From the NCBI RefSeq assembly GCF_000720255.1, contig NZ_JOJE01000051.1:1-64000 (forward strand): a DNA stretch of 64,000 nucleotides. The letters are read 5' to 3'. Of this stretch, positions 16,419 through 27,308 are shown piece by piece. The notes under the pieces are model-generated. The model worked only from the letters and a program-made list of their open reading frames with translations, had not been told where the DNA came from and searched no databases. Every line of letters begins with the position of its first letter. Position 1 is the stretch's first letter. The position numbers and the translations under genes were made by a program. Source of the DNA: Streptomyces griseus subsp. griseus (GTDB lineage: Bacteria; Actinomycetota; Actinomycetes; Streptomycetales; Streptomycetaceae).

Positions 16419-17227
16419 AGGCCGTACACCACGGTGACCGGCGCGTGGTCGGACCACCGCTCCGCGTGCGTGGCCGCCCGCTCCACGAACCCCTTGACCG
16501 CCTTGCCGGCGAGACCCGGCGTGGAGAGGTGGTAGTCGATCCGCCATCCCGAGTCGTTGCCGAAGGCCCGCCCCCGGTACGACCACCAGGAGTACGGGCC
16601 CTCCGCGTCGGGGTGGAGAGCGCGGACCACGTCCACGTAGCCGCCCGCCTCCGGGGTGAGGACCTGGGTCAGCCACTCCCGCTCCTCCGGCAGGAAGCCG
16701 GAGTTCTTGGTGTTGCCGCGCCAGTTCTTGAGGTCGGCCTGCTGGTGGGCGATGTTCCAGTCGCCGCAGACGAGGACCTCGCGGCCGTCGGCGGCGGCGC
16801 GTTCGCGCAGGTCCTTGAGGTAGGCCTGGAACTCGCCCATGAAGCGGACCTTCTCGTCCTGGCGTTCGGTGCCGACTTCGCCGGAGGGGAGGTAGAGGGA
16901 GGCGACCGTGACGCCGGGCAGGTCGGCCTCGACGTAGCGGCCACTGTCGTCGAACTCGGCGGAGCCGAAGCCGACACGGACGGCGTCGGGTTCGCGACGG
17001 GTGTAGAGGGAGACGCCGGCGCGGCCCTTCGCGGCGGCGGGGGCGTGTACGACGTGCCAGCCCTCGGGCGAGCGGACGTGCTCGGGCAGCTGCTGCGGCT
17101 CCGCGCGCACCTCCTGAAGACACAGCACATCGGCGGAGGTGTCGGCGAGCCACTCCACGAAGCCCTTCTTCGCGGCGGCCCGCAGCCCATTCACGTTCAC
17201 AGTGGTCACAGTCAGCACCAGCGGCAC
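16415..17227 (-). CDS. xth: Exodeoxyribonuclease III / AP endonuclease
   Basis: A 270-aa enzyme of the exonuclease III family, which cuts DNA at abasic sites during base excision repair. Visible motifs are NVNGLRAA near residues 11-18, LQEVR with the metal-binding Glu39, the GDWNIAH motif with the catalytic Asp-Asn pair, and the C-terminal SDHAPV with the catalytic Asp-His. Length is normal. A GTG three codons in is an alternative start. It converges on merR with a 4-bp overlap. Confidence 0.93.
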   Translation of the reverse strand: MPLVLTVTTVNVNGLRAAAKKGFVEWLADTSADVLCLQEVRAEPQQLPEHVRSPEGWHVVHAPAAAKGRAGVSLYTRREPDAVRVGFGSAEFDDSGRYVEADLPGVTVASLYLPSGEVGTERQDEKVRFMGEFQAYLKDLRERAAADGREVLVCGDWNIAHQQADLKNWRGNTKNSGFLPEEREWLTQVLTPEAGGYVDVVRALHPDAEGPYSWWSYRGRAFGNDSGWRIDYHLSTPGLAGKAVKGFVERAATHAERWSDHAPVTVVYGL

Positions 17228-17298
17228 GATACAGGGGTCCCGGAGTCAGACTGGACAGTGTCCGGACTTCGAATCAGTACAGATGTACGATGATGCGC

Positions 17299-17781
17299 AT
17301 GCATATACGCCGGGTCCCGTTCGACCACCCCGACGCCGTGAAGCTCAACGACGCCGTCCAGGCCGAGTACCACGTGCGCTACGGCGACGGCGGCGACGCC
17401 ACCGTGCTCGCGCCCACGGACTTCGAGCCGCCGAACGGCGTGTACCTCATCGCCTACGACGAGGCGGGCCGGCCCGTCGCGACCGGCGGCTGGCGGCGCC
17501 AGGACGCCAACGGCGAGGGCAACGAGGACGGCGACGCCGAGCTCAAGCGCATGTACGTGATCGACGACATGCGCGGCCGCGGTCTCGCCCGGCGCGTCCT
17601 GGCCGCCCTGGAGGAGGACGCCCGCGCCGCCGGCCGCCTGCGCATGGTCCTGGAGACCGGCACCCAGCAGCCCGAGGCCATCGCCCTCTACAGCTCCAGC
17701 GGCTACGAACCGTGCGTCAAGTTCGGCTACTACCGCCACTACGAGGGCAGCCGGTGCTACGCGAAGCCGCTCAGCTCCTGA
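17299..17781 (+). CDS. GNAT family N-acetyltransferase
   Basis: About 160 aa with the acetyl-CoA-binding motif [21 protein letters not shown] and the following YSSSGYEPC segment typical of GNAT. Two further ATG codons (17290 and 17293) precede 17299 in frame; a TACGAT box at 17286-17291 would place the start of transcription right at 17299, so I take it as a leaderless start with moderate confidence. Substrate unknown. Confidence 0.82.
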   Translation: MHIRRVPFDHPDAVKLNDAVQAEYHVRYGDGGDATVLAPTDFEPPNGVYLIAYDEAGRPVATGGWRRQDANGEGNEDGDAELKRMYVIDDMRGRGLARRVLAALEEDARAAGRLRMVLETGTQQPEAIALYSSSGYEPCVKFGYYRHYEGSRCYAKPLSS

Positions 17782-18469
17782 GGTAGGCGAGCACGGCGAG
17801 CACCCTGCGGTGCACGTCGTCCGCCGGTGGCAGGTCCAGCTTGGTCAGGATGGACCCGATGTGCTTGCCGACGGCCGCCTCCGACACCACCAGTTCCCGA
17901 GCGATCGCCCCGTTGGACTTCCCCTCCGCGACCAGCGCCAGCACCTCCCGCTCGCGCGGGGTGAGCCGGGCGAGCGGATCCCGGCGGCGGCGCAGCAGCT
18001 GTCGTACGACCTCCGGATCGACGACCGTGCCCCCGGCCGCGACCTCACGCAGGGCGTCCACGAACTCCTCGACCTGGCCGACCCGGTCCTTGAGCAGATA
18101 GCCGACGCCGGTTCCGTCGCCGGAGTCGAGCAGTTCGGCGGCATACGCCCGCTGTACGTACTGGCTGAGCACCAGCACCGGCAGCCCGGGCCGCTCCTCG
18201 CGCAGCCGTACGGCCGCGTGCAGCCCCTCGTCCTGGAACCCGGGCGGCATCCGTACGTCCGTCACGACGACGTCCGGCTCGTGCGCGGCGACCTCGGCGC
18301 GCAGCGCGTCGGCGTCGCCCACGGCGGCCACCACCTCGTACCCGAACCGGGTGAGCAGCGCGATGAGTCCGTCCCGCAGCAGCACGCTGTCCTCGGCGAG
18401 GACTACGCGGAGCGCTCGGCCCGCCCCGTCCTGGCCTCGTCCATCGGTTCTCCCCCCATTGGCCCGCAA
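17771..18469 (-). CDS. NarL/LuxR-type response regulator
   Basis: A 232-aa response regulator. The receiver domain has the acidic pair in VVLAEDS, the phosphorylated Asp71 in VVVTDVRMP and Lys127 in YLLKD. The output LuxR helix-turn-helix is at 170-212 ([20 protein letters not shown]). The only good start, ATG at 18469, overlaps the sensor kinase gene by 67 bp, so the two are tightly coupled. The divergent ABC exporter is a likely target. Confidence 0.9.
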   Translation of the reverse strand: MRANGGRTDGRGQDGAGRALRVVLAEDSVLLRDGLIALLTRFGYEVVAAVGDADALRAEVAAHEPDVVVTDVRMPPGFQDEGLHAAVRLREERPGLPVLVLSQYVQRAYAAELLDSGDGTGVGYLLKDRVGQVEEFVDALREVAAGGTVVDPEVVRQLLRRRRDPLARLTPREREVLALVAEGKSNGAIARELVVSEAAVGKHIGSILTKLDLPPADDVHRRVLAVLAYLRS

Positions 18470-19740
18470 GGCATCTCCACACGCAGCACGGTCGGTCCGC
18501 CCGGCGGGCTGGACAGCGCCAGTCTCCCATCGAGCACCGACACCCGGTCGGCGAGTCCGGTGAGGCCGCTGCCGCGGGCGCCGTCCGCGCCGCCGCGTCC
18601 GTCGTCGCGGACCTCGACCCGCAGCCGCCCCCGCTCATGGCGTCCCCGCACCCAGGCCCGCTCGGCGCCGCTGTGCCGGGCCACGTTGGCGAGGGCCTCG
18701 CAGACCACGAAGTACGCGGCGGCCTCCACCGACTCGGGCAGCCGCCCCGGCAGTTCTACGTCCACCTCGACCGGTACCGGCGAGCGGTCGGCGGCGTCGG
18801 CGACGGCGGCCTCCAGGCCGTAGTCGGCGAGGACCTTGGGATGGATGCCGTGGATCAGCTCGCGCAGTTCGGCGAGCGCCGCGCCCGCCTCCTCGTGGGC
18901 CTTGGTGAGTTGGTCGGCGAGCGGGCCGGGCGGGGCGTCGAGGCGGGCCAGGCCGAGGGTCATGGTGAGGGCCACGAGCCGCTGTTGGGCACCGTCGTGC
19001 AGATCCCGCTCGATCCGGCGCCGCTCCGCCTCGAACGCGTCGACCAACCGGATCCGGGAGCGGGTCAGTTCGACCACCCTCGCCCCCAACTCCCGCTCCG
19101 GCGGGGCGACCAGGAGCCGGGTCAGCGCGGCCCGTGCCCCGGCGGCGACGCCGAGGACGTACGCGCCCGCGGCCAGCAGCAGTACGCCGAGTGCGGCGGC
19201 GGCGAAGGCGGTCGGCCAGTCGGTGACCGTCCACTGCTTGAGCACCTTCGTCTCCTCGCCGTCGCCGACGGTGGCCATCAGGAGCGGGGTCGCGACGACC
19301 GACAGGGGCAGGAGCAGGGCGCCGGTGACCACGAGGGCCTCGGCCGGCCACAACAGGCAGGCCCACAGCAGGGCGTGGCCCAGTTCCCGCCAGGTCGCCT
19401 GCTCCCGCAGCCGGGTGGTGAGCCAGCTCCGAAGGCCGGGCGTGGCGGGTTCCGCGTGCGCTCCCCGCGCCGGCTCTCCGTCGACCAGTCGCAGCCGGCG
19501 CCGTTCCAGCGCGCCCACGGGCAGCCCGGCCAGCGCGGTGGCGACCAGCAGGGCCAGCCCCACGAGCACGACCGCCAGCACTCCGCCGGCGACGGCCAGG
19601 GCCACCAGCGCCACCAGCACGGCGACTCCGGCCACCACGCCCGTCAACAGGTAGGCGGCGGCGCGCCAGGGCCACGGCGACAGCAGGAAGGCCGGGCGGG
19701 ACATGGCCTGCCACAGGGTGCGCGGGTGCATGCGGACCAC
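18403..19740 (-). CDS. Sensor histidine kinase (HisKA_3 type)
   Basis: A 445-aa membrane kinase. Helices near residues 28-75 and 125-200 form the sensor part. The dimerisation domain carries the phosphorylated His248 in [13 protein letters not shown], followed by an HATPase_c domain with [13 protein letters not shown] and DDGRGG. It pairs with the overlapping response regulator. Divergent placement beside an ABC exporter resembles the detoxification modules of Gram-positive bacteria that sense cell-envelope-active peptides, but the signal is not known. Confidence 0.92.
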   Translation of the reverse strand: MVRMHPRTLWQAMSRPAFLLSPWPWRAAAYLLTGVVAGVAVLVALVALAVAGGVLAVVLVGLALLVATALAGLPVGALERRRLRLVDGEPARGAHAEPATPGLRSWLTTRLREQATWRELGHALLWACLLWPAEALVVTGALLLPLSVVATPLLMATVGDGEETKVLKQWTVTDWPTAFAAAALGVLLLAAGAYVLGVAAGARAALTRLLVAPPERELGARVVELTRSRIRLVDAFEAERRRIERDLHDGAQQRLVALTMTLGLARLDAPPGPLADQLTKAHEEAGAALAELRELIHGIHPKVLADYGLEAAVADAADRSPVPVEVDVELPGRLPESVEAAAYFVVCEALANVARHSGAERAWVRGRHERGRLRVEVRDDGRGGADGARGSGLTGLADRVSVLDGRLALSSPPGGPTVLRVEMPCGPMGGEPMDEARTGRAERSA

Positions 19741-19865
19741 CGTAGAAGGGCGGCCGGGGGCGGGCCATGGGTTCAGGGGGTGGGACGGAGGTATGCCTGG
19801 CCCTACCCCAAGTCTCGGTCCTGCCGCACTGATTGCGGACCGGGTCGCGGGGTTTCGTTGTGGCC

Positions 19866-20743
<878 letters not shown>

Positions 20744-20750
<7 letters not shown>

Positions 20751-23185
20751 GCATCGCCCTGCGCACGCTGCGCGCCCGCTGGGTCACCTTCGTCGGCAGC
20801 TTCGTCGCGCTGTCGCTCGGTGTCGCGCTGATCGCCGTGATGGGGCTGGCGCTCGCCTCGTCCCAGGACGCGCCGGAACGCCGGCCGGAGCGGTTCGCGG
20901 CGGCCCCGGTCGTGATCGAGGGCCGGGACACCCTGCACGTCCCCACTCCGATCGGTGAGCGCACGTCGAGGCTGCCGCAGCCCCGGCCCGTCCCCCCGGC
21001 CGCCGTCGCCGCGCTGAAGAGGCTGGGCACGGTCACCGAGGACCGTTCGTTCCCCGTACGGGTCGAGGGCGGCCCCGGTGATCTGCTGGGCCACCCGTGG
21101 TCGGTAGCGCGGTTCGCCCCGTACGAACTCGGCGCGGGCCGTGCCCCGAGGGCGGCTGCTGAGGTCGTGACCACCGGTGGCTGGGCGTCCGTGGGTGAGC
21201 GGTTGCGTACCGCCCACGGCACGGTCCGGGTGGTCGGGACGGTCCCCGCGCGGGGTCTCGAGAACGCTGTGTTCTACGCGGACGCGCAGGCCGCCCGGCT
21301 CTCCCCGGTCAGTACGCGGCTCGTCGTGGACACGGCGGACGTCACCGCCGTACGCGCAGCCGTGAGGGGCAGCGACGGCGTGGGTGTCCTCACCGGTGGC
21401 TCCCGTCGCCTCGCGGACGCCGATCCCGATCGCGACGCCAGGTCCCTCACGGCGCTGAACGCCCTGTTCGGCACGGCGGGCGGGGTGACCGGGTTCGTGT
21501 CGGTGTTCGTCGTGGCCTCCACGTTCGCGTTCGCGGTGGCCCAGCGGCGCCGGGAGTTCGGCCTGCTGCGCACCGCGGGCGCCACGCCCGGCCAACTGCG
21601 CCGCATGGTCCTCGCGGAGGCGCTGTTCGTCGGCGTCCTCGCCTCGGCGGCGGGCTGTGTCCTCGGCGCGTACGGCGCCCCGGTGTTGGCAGGCCAGGTG
21701 GTCGACGGTGGTCTGGCCCCGGCCTGGTTCAGGATCGGCGACGCCGTGTGGCCGTACCACCTGGCGTTCTGGACGGGGCTGCTGGTGGCCCTGTGCGGTG
21801 CGGTCGCCGCGTCGTGGCGGGCGGGGCGGACGGGGCCGGCGCAGGCGTTGCGCGAGGCGTCCGTGGACCACGGCGCGCTGACCCGGGGCCGTCGGCTGTG
21901 CGGCGCGGCCCTGCTGGTCGCCGCCGTCGCGACCCTGGCCCACGCGCTGCTGACCGACCCGGGTGACCTGCTGCACCGCAAGACCTACGTCAGCCGCCCG
22001 ATGCTCCTGATCACCGCGGTCGCGCTGCTCTCCCCGGCGCTGGTGCGCCCGCTGACCCGGCTGCTGGTGTGGCTGCCCGCCCGGCTGCCCGGCGCGCTCG
22101 GTCTGCTGGTCCGTGAGAACGCGGCGACCGGTGTCCGCCGTACCGCGGCCGTCGCGGCGCCCGTCCTCGTCACGGTGGCCCTCGCCGGCTCGCTGCTCGG
22201 GGCCACCGGGACGCTGAACGAGGCGCGGGCGCGGGAGGTGGCCCGCCAGGCGACGGCGGACTTCGTGGTGACCCCGGCTTCGGAGGGCTTCGACTCCGCG
22301 ACGCTCACCCGCCTGCGGGGCACACGTGGTGCCGACGTCTCCGCCACCTCCCCGACCGCGGTCCACGTCCTGGAGGACGGTGTCGCCCTGGTCAAGTCCG
22401 AGGCGCGGGCGGCCGATCCGGGGCTGCTCGCCGCGACCGTACGGCTGCCGGTGACGGCGGGGCGGGTCGACGACCTGGACGACGACTCGATCGTGGTGAA
22501 CGAGGAGTGGGCCCGGCACACGGTCGGGCAGCGGGTGGAGGTATGGCTCGGCGACGGTACGCGCAGGTCGCTGCGGATCGCCGCGGTGCTGGCCACCGGC
22601 ACCGGTGACAACGGCGTCTACGTGACCCCTGCCAACGCGCTCGGCGCGCCGGTCGACCGGGTCGACGTGCGGGTGCGGGGCGGCGCGGACCGGGCCGCGG
22701 TGGCCACGGCGCTGCGCGAGGCGGCAGGGCAGCAGGGGCACGTCCTCACGAAGTCGCGGTGGGTGCGCTCGACTTACCCGGAGACCAACTCCACCACACG
22801 GCTGGGCCTGCTGCTGATCCTGGGTATCGCGCTGCTCTACACCGGCATCTCACTGGCCAACACCCTGGTCATGGCGACCTCCGACCGCGTCCGCGACTTC
22901 GCGGCCCTGCGTCTGGCAGGCGCCACCACGCCCCAGGTGCTGCGGCTGGTCGGCGCGGAGGCCCTGACGGTCGTCGCGGTCGGCGCGGTCCTGGGCGTGC
23001 TGGTGACGTTGCTCAACCTGCTCGGCATGGGCGCGGCACTCCGTCTGCTGTCCGCCCCGGCCCCGCTCGCCGTCCCCTGGCCGGCGCTCGGCGCGACCAC
23101 CGCCGCGTGCGCCGTCCTCGCGCTCCTGTCGGCGACGGTTCCGGCGGCGCTCACCCAGCGTCGCGGCCGTCGTGTCTCCCCCTGA
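20744..23185 (+). CDS. FtsX-like ABC transporter permease
   Basis: An 813-aa permease with the duplicated FtsX/MacB layout: one N-terminal helix near 13-37, an extracellular domain, three helices (about 250-370), then a second helix-domain-three-helix set. The GTG at 20744 overlaps the ATPase stop. With the ATPase it forms an exporter or lipoprotein/peptide release pump at the cell membrane; the divergent two-component system probably controls it. Confidence 0.9.
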
Positions 23186-23203
23186 CACGACGGAGCATGC
23201 TGC

Positions 23204-23347
23204 GTGGACCTGAGGGGATGTGAACCCCTGGCATGCCGAGCGCAACGGCACAAGGGGTTCAAAGCGTTGGCCTACGCATGCCTGTGCTTCGGTCTTGTCT
23301 GCGCTCTCACTCCGATCGGAGTTGTCGTCTGGGCGTCGTCCCTGTAG
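23204..23347 (+). pseudogene. Short open frame with a membrane-helix end, probable element relic
   Basis: From the GTG at 23204 the frame runs through the att copy and ends in a hydrophobic stretch (ALAYACLCFGLVCALTPIGV). It looks like the surviving C-terminal part of a small membrane protein whose start was lost when the element collapsed, or a chance frame. No family recognised. Confidence 0.25.
23205..23231 (-). repeat. att site copy: duplicated 3' end of tRNA-Ala
   Basis: 27 bp match the 3' end (acceptor and T-arm) of the tRNA-Ala gene at 23996-24022 with one mismatch at 23220. Such duplications mark the far end of integrative elements that insert into tRNA genes. An 8-bp inverted partner of the T-arm (AGGGGTTC at 23253-23260) lies close by. 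Confidence 0.75.
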
Positions 23348-23468
23348 ACGCAGGGGCAGGGATCTCTGGCCCTGTCGCCAAGGCGCCAGTTCCCCGCGAG
23401 CCGCGAGTGCTTCATGCCGTCCCGTAGTCTCGTAGATCCATACGACAAGGGGTGGGGGCGTTCACGCG

Positions 23469-23693
23469 ATGGCGAAGCCGGTACGTGCAGCGGTCGGCGA
23501 GATATGGATCACTTGCCAGGTCTGCAAGGGGGACCTGTTCCGGGAGCGGGGTGTCCTGTTGAACAGCGCCGGCATGGAGTTCATGAAGTTGGCTTGGGCC
23601 GATGAGAAGGCCACTGGCCTTATCTGCTGGCGATGTGGGTACGTCCACCTCTTCGTCAACAGGGACATCAAACTTCACCAAGCGGACAAATAG
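23469..23693 (+). CDS. Small zinc-ribbon protein, 74 aa
   Basis: The ATG at 23469 opens a protein with two CxxC knuckles, CQVC and CWRC, about 35 residues apart, and the phrases FRERGVLLNSAG and CWRCGYVHLF that I associate with small Zn-ribbon nucleic-acid-binding proteins of bacteria. Base composition is lower in GC than its neighbours and it lies between two att copies, so it was probably brought by the element. Function unknown. Confidence 0.6.
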   Translation: MAKPVRAAVGEIWITCQVCKGDLFRERGVLLNSAGMEFMKLAWADEKATGLICWRCGYVHLFVNRDIKLHQADK

Positions 23694-23759
23694 CATAGAT
23701 CGCCTGTCCGCGCTGCTCCGACGACCTGGACGCCATGGGCCGGCGTCTGCTCGGCTCCG

Positions 23760-23921
23760 CCTGGGTCGATGGCAGGCGGGACGGGAGCTCCCCGCGCACA
23801 CGCTCCCGGAGATCTGCATCGCGGCTCTCCAGCGCAGGCAGAAGGAACGGGAGTTGGCCAAGCAGGCGGCCGGGCACTGCGCAAGCTGGGCAAGCACCTC
23901 GGGAAGCAAGATCCGGAGTAG
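23760..23921 (+). pseudogene. int: Remnant of a tyrosine-recombinase (integrase) gene
   Basis: The peptide ELPAHTLPEICIAALQRRQK followed by ERELAKQAAG resembles the segment of actinobacterial phage/AICE integrases just before the catalytic HxxR box. The same phase then breaks; in another frame it continues RALRKLGKHLGKQDPE to a stop at 23919-23921, like an integrase C-terminus. The catalytic boxes are missing, so this is a deletion and frameshift relic. Its place directly beside the att site is where an int gene normally lies. Confidence 0.55.
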
Positions 23922-23952
23922 TTGCTGTACTTCGCTGCTGTACGGAATGGCC

Positions 23953-23985
23953 AAAGCCCCGGTCGGGAATCCCGACCGGGGCTTT
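23953..23985. terminator. Intrinsic terminator after tRNA-Ala
   Basis: AAAGCCCCGGTCGGG pairs perfectly with CCCGACCGGGGCTTT around an AAT loop, giving a 15-bp stem with T-runs on both sides. It lies 10 bp beyond the tRNA 3' end on the minus strand. Confidence 0.9.
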
Positions 23986-23995
23986 TGAGCTGCAG

Positions 23996-24069
23996 TGGAC
24001 CTGAGGGGATTTGAACCCCTGGCCCCCTCGATGCGAACGAGGTGCGCTACCGGACTGCGCCACAGGCCC
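23996..24069 (-). tRNA. tRNA-Ala (anticodon CGC)
   Basis: On the minus strand the 74-nt gene folds into a full cloverleaf: acceptor GGGCCTG with CAGGTCC, anticodon loop TTCGCAT (anticodon CGC) closed by CCTCG/CGAGG, and T-arm CAGGGGTTCAAATCCCCT. The G3-U70 wobble pair, the alanine identity mark, is present. CCA is not encoded. The 3' half is duplicated at 23205-23231. Confidence 0.93.
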
Positions 24070-24171
24070 TTGCAACGAGTGAAACTCTAGCACCCCCGTC
24101 CGGGTGCTTGGAAATCCGTTCCGCGCCGACCAGGGGCGGAGCACCTGGCGGGCGCCGGGCGGGTGTCACTG

Positions 24172-25440
24172 TCACTCGTTGGCCGCGCGGGGCCGTTCGC
24201 CGTCCTCGTACTGGTCGAACAGGGGCGTGCGGCCGCGTTCGCGGGCCCGGCGGGCGGAGGCCGCGCGGCGGGCGTCGGTGCGGCCGTCCGCCGACGGCTT
24301 GTCCTCGGCGGACGGCGGCTCCCCGGGTTCCGTATGCGGCGCCTGAACCTCCGGCTCGGGAGCGACGGCACTCGACCGCGCCGAGCTCCACGCGTCCGGC
24401 GCGCCCAGGTCGACGTCGGAGGTGGCGCGCGGGGCGACCGGGGCGGTCACGTAGGTGGGCAGCGGGACCGGGACCGGCTCCCAGCTGTCTCCGTGGCCGG
24501 GCCGCCGCTGCCGTTCGCGCTGCTGGTCGACCCACTCGGCATGGTCGGTCTGCTCGACGAGGGCGCGCCGGTCGGCGGCGAGCGCCGACAGGCCGGGGTC
24601 CGTCTCCGGCTCAGGCCCCTCCTCGGGTTCGTCCACGACGTCGTCGGCGCCCGTGTCGAGGGTGGGGCGGCGGTGCGGCTGGCGGGCGCGCTCCCGCAGC
24701 CGCTGGGCGGCGACCTCGGCCCGGCGCCGGTCCATCTGGTAGGCGAAGCGACGGCGCTCCTGGGCGCGCAGATACGCGATGTACGTGCTGAGCATCACCG
24801 CGGGCACGCCCGGCGCCCACAGGAAGGCGAGGCCTCCGACGGCGGCGACGATCGCACCGAGTGTGAAGGCGAGGAAGAGCATCACAGTGGTGCGCCGACG
24901 GCGCGCGAGCACCTTGGAGCGCCGGGCGCGGGCCGCGTCCGCCTGTGCGGCGGCCGTGCGCCGGGGGGCGGGGACGCGCTTGCGTGCCGGTGCGGTGCCG
25001 GATCCGGCGGGCCGGCCGGTTTCCCCCGCGGCCGGCGCCGGGGACGGCGCCGGCCTGTGGGCCGGTCCGCGCGCGGCCCTGGCCGCCTGTTCCCGTTCCG
25101 GATCGTGTGCCGGTTCGGGCCGGCTCTGCTCCTGTGCCTGGACCGGCGCCTTCACCTGCGGACGGGTCGGAGGCACGGCGAAGGCCCGGACGTCCACCGA
25201 GTCGGTGACGGCGTCCGGCTTCCCGGCGTCCTGCTCCCCCTCCTCGGTGGAGCGCGCCCGCAGGTCCTTGGCGTATCGGCGCTCCATGCCCGCTCGTCCG
25301 GACAGGAGCCGGATGGCGGTGCTGAAGCGTTCCGTCGGACGGGCCTCGTTCAGCTCGTCCTGCCTACGGAGCCACATCGGCACCAAGTAGGCGGCCCAGG
25401 CCCCGACAATGACTGCGTAGATGAGGCCGCTGCTGCTCAC
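24172..25440 (-). CDS. sepX: Divisome membrane protein SepX/GlpR
   Basis: A 422-aa protein with an N-terminal membrane helix at residues 5-24, a Pro/Ala/Arg-rich linker, a central membrane hairpin near 186-224 and a long acidic, disordered tail. This architecture and the location after glp, mogA and a rimJ-like gene match SepX/GlpR, the membrane receptor of the gephyrin-like protein Glp. In streptomycetes SepX supports cell division and hyphal compartment formation; in corynebacteria GlpR links Glp, SepF and polar growth. The GTG start is at 25440, 172 bp after the GNAT gene on the same strand. Confidence 0.85.
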   Translation of the reverse strand: MSSSGLIYAVIVGAWAAYLVPMWLRRQDELNEARPTERFSTAIRLLSGRAGMERRYAKDLRARSTEEGEQDAGKPDAVTDSVDVRAFAVPPTRPQVKAPVQAQEQSRPEPAHDPEREQAARAARGPAHRPAPSPAPAAGETGRPAGSGTAPARKRVPAPRRTAAAQADAARARRSKVLARRRRTTVMLFLAFTLGAIVAAVGGLAFLWAPGVPAVMLSTYIAYLRAQERRRFAYQMDRRRAEVAAQRLRERARQPHRRPTLDTGADDVVDEPEEGPEPETDPGLSALAADRRALVEQTDHAEWVDQQRERQRRPGHGDSWEPVPVPLPTYVTAPVAPRATSDVDLGAPDAWSSARSSAVAPEPEVQAPHTEPGEPPSAEDKPSADGRTDARRAASARRARERGRTPLFDQYEDGERPRAANE

Positions 25441-25612
25441 GCCTCACACGGTAGAGGGGTTTGCGTGAGGCCATCCGCCAATTGAGCCGGTGTGTCGCAC
25501 GATCTGGCTGATATTTCGAACTTTTTTTGTGACCGATGCGATCAGCAGGCTGCCGAGGGGGCGAATTCCATGCCACAAGATGGTCATCCGCCGATCAATA
25601 TCGAACACTTAT

Positions 25613-26257
25613 TCAATTACTTGCGCCGGGGGTGTTCTGCGAGTTCGAGGGGTGGGTGCGGCGCCAGCGGCTGAGCAGCCCTTCCGGCACCTCCTCCGCG
25701 GTGAGCGCGAAGACGAGGTGGTCGCGCCAGGCTCCGTCGATGTGGAGATAACGGGGGCGCAGGCCCTCCTCGCGGAATCCGAGTTTTTCCACGACCCGGC
25801 GGCTGGGCCCGTTCTCGGGCCGAATGCAGACCTCGATACGGTGCAGACCGACGGATCGGAAACAGTGGTCCACCACCAGCGCCACGGCCGTCGGCATGAC
25901 CCCGCGGCCGGCCACCGACTCGTCCACCCAGTACCCGACGTGGCCCGAGCACATCGAGCCCCAGGTGATCCCGGCAACCGTCAACTGTCCCACCAGACGG
26001 CCCTGGTATTCGATGACGAACGGCAGCATCCGGCCCGCGTTCGCCTCGTTGCGCAGATGCCGGACCATCTGGCGGTAGGTCGGCCGGTGCGCGATCGGCC
26101 CGGCCGGCGTGGGCGGCGGGATGGTCGCCTCCCAGGGCCGCAGCCAGTCCCGGTTGCGCCGGTTGACCTCGCGCCAGGCCCGCTGGTCGCGCAGCTTTAT
26201 CGGCCGGAGGAGGACATCGCCCTCCGCCAGTTCGACGGGCCAGGACGGGCTGTTCAG
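25613..26257 (-). CDS. RimJ-like GNAT acetyltransferase, apparent CTG start
   Basis: The 214-residue frame starts at CTG 26257 and reads [20 protein letters not shown], then a full RimJ/RimL GNAT domain with WVDESVAGRGVMPTAVAL (acetyl-CoA loop) and ENGPSRRVVEKLGFREEG. No ATG, GTG or TTG occurs in this frame until a Met about 64 codons in, which would cut away the first strand of the fold. The CTG overlaps the mogA stop as CTGA, the same geometry as the ATGA overlaps upstream, and GGGGG precedes it. These proteins acetylate N-termini of ribosomal or other proteins. Confidence 0.8.
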   Translation of the reverse strand: MNSPSWPVELAEGDVLLRPIKLRDQRAWREVNRRNRDWLRPWEATIPPPTPAGPIAHRPTYRQMVRHLRNEANAGRMLPFVIEYQGRLVGQLTVAGITWGSMCSGHVGYWVDESVAGRGVMPTAVALVVDHCFRSVGLHRIEVCIRPENGPSRRVVEKLGFREEGLRPRYLHIDGAWRDHLVFALTAEEVPEGLLSRWRRTHPSNSQNTPGASN

Positions 26258-26769
26258 CTCGCACCCCCACTGCCGGTGCCGGGTCTGGGGTGGTCGCCGC
26301 CGCGCAGCTGGTCGACGGCGTGGACCAGCAGGGGCTCCAGGACGGCCAGCCCGTCCTTCACCCCGCCGGTGGAGCCCGGCAGATTGACGATCAGCGTTCC
26401 TCCCGCCACTCCCGCGAGGCCCCGCGAGAGGACCGCGGTCGGCACCTTCTCCCGACCGAACGCCCTGATGGCCTCGGCGATGCCCGGCACCTCGCGGTCG
26501 ATCACCCGGCGGGTCGCCTCGGGGGTGCGGTCGGTGGGCGAGATGCCGGTGCCTCCGGTGGTGACGACCACGTCGTACCCGGCCTCGACGGCCGCACGCA
26601 GCGCGGCCTCCACGGGGTCGCCGTCCGGGACGACCTGCGGCCCCTCCACGGCGAACCCGAAGCGCCGGAGCCCCTCGGCGATCAGCGGGCCGCCCTTGTC
26701 CTCGTAGACCCCCGCGGCCGCCCGGTTGGAGGCGGTCACGACGAGTGCCCGGTACGGCACCGTGCTCAT
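26254..26769 (-). CDS. mogA: MogA/MoaB-type molybdopterin adenylyltransferase
   Basis: A 171-aa protein with [16 protein letters not shown] at about residues 70-85, the MPT-binding loop of the MoaB/Mog family, and an N-terminal [12 protein letters not shown] strand. It adenylates molybdopterin before molybdenum insertion by MoeA-type proteins. The ATG overlaps the moaC stop (ATGA). In eukaryotes this domain is fused to the MoeA domain in gephyrin; here they are separate neighbours. Confidence 0.9.
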   Translation of the reverse strand: MSTVPYRALVVTASNRAAAGVYEDKGGPLIAEGLRRFGFAVEGPQVVPDGDPVEAALRAAVEAGYDVVVTTGGTGISPTDRTPEATRRVIDREVPGIAEAIRAFGREKVPTAVLSRGLAGVAGGTLIVNLPGSTGGVKDGLAVLEPLLVHAVDQLRGGDHPRPGTGSGGAS

Positions 26770-27245
26770 GCCCGGCTCCAGTCGCCCGACTTGCCGCCCG
26801 TCTTCTCCTCCACCCGCACGTCCGTGATGACCGCCCCCTTGTCGACCGCCTTGACCATGTCGATCACGGTGAGCGCGGCGACGGAGACCGCGGTGAGGGC
26901 CTCCATCTCGACACCCGTACGGTCCGTCGTCTTCACCGTGGCCAGGATCTCCACGGCGTCGTCCGCGACCGACAAATCCAGTTTCACACCGGACACCGAC
27001 AGCGGGTGACACAGCGGGATCAGGTCCGGGGTGCGCTTGGCTCCCATGATTCCGGCGATCCGCGCGGTGGCGAGGGCGTCGCCCTTGGGTACGCCCTCCC
27101 CGCGCAGCAGCTCGACCACGCGGGGCGAGACCAGGACGCGTCCGCTGGCGCGGGCGGTGCGCGCGGTCACGTCCTTGTCGGAGACGTCGACCATGCGGGC
27201 CGCGCCCGCGTCGTCGATGTGCGTCAATCGATCCTGCGTACTCAT
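26766..27245 (-). CDS. moaC: Cyclic pyranopterin monophosphate synthase MoaC
   Basis: A 159-aa MoaC, which with MoaA makes cyclic pyranopterin monophosphate from GTP in the first step of molybdenum cofactor synthesis. [13 protein letters not shown] holds the conserved Lys and His, and [19 protein letters not shown] is the family hallmark. The ATG at 27245 ([14 protein letters not shown]) is chosen; the frame is open 14 codons upstream but that part is not MoaC-like. No moaA lies in the window. Confidence 0.93.
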   Translation of the reverse strand: MSTQDRLTHIDDAGAARMVDVSDKDVTARTARASGRVLVSPRVVELLRGEGVPKGDALATARIAGIMGAKRTPDLIPLCHPLSVSGVKLDLSVADDAVEILATVKTTDRTGVEMEALTAVSVAALTVIDMVKAVDKGAVITDVRVEEKTGGKSGDWSRA

Positions 27246-27308
27246 GGCTGTGCGGCGCTCCCAGTCCAGGCCTGTTGTGCGCGCCACGGTACCCCCAACC
27301 AGGGGTGT

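Noticed and set aside
25492..25674. 60-codon plus-strand frame with a CDRC pair
   Set aside because: It overlaps the end of the GNAT gene and has no ribosome site or recognisable domain; likely chance.
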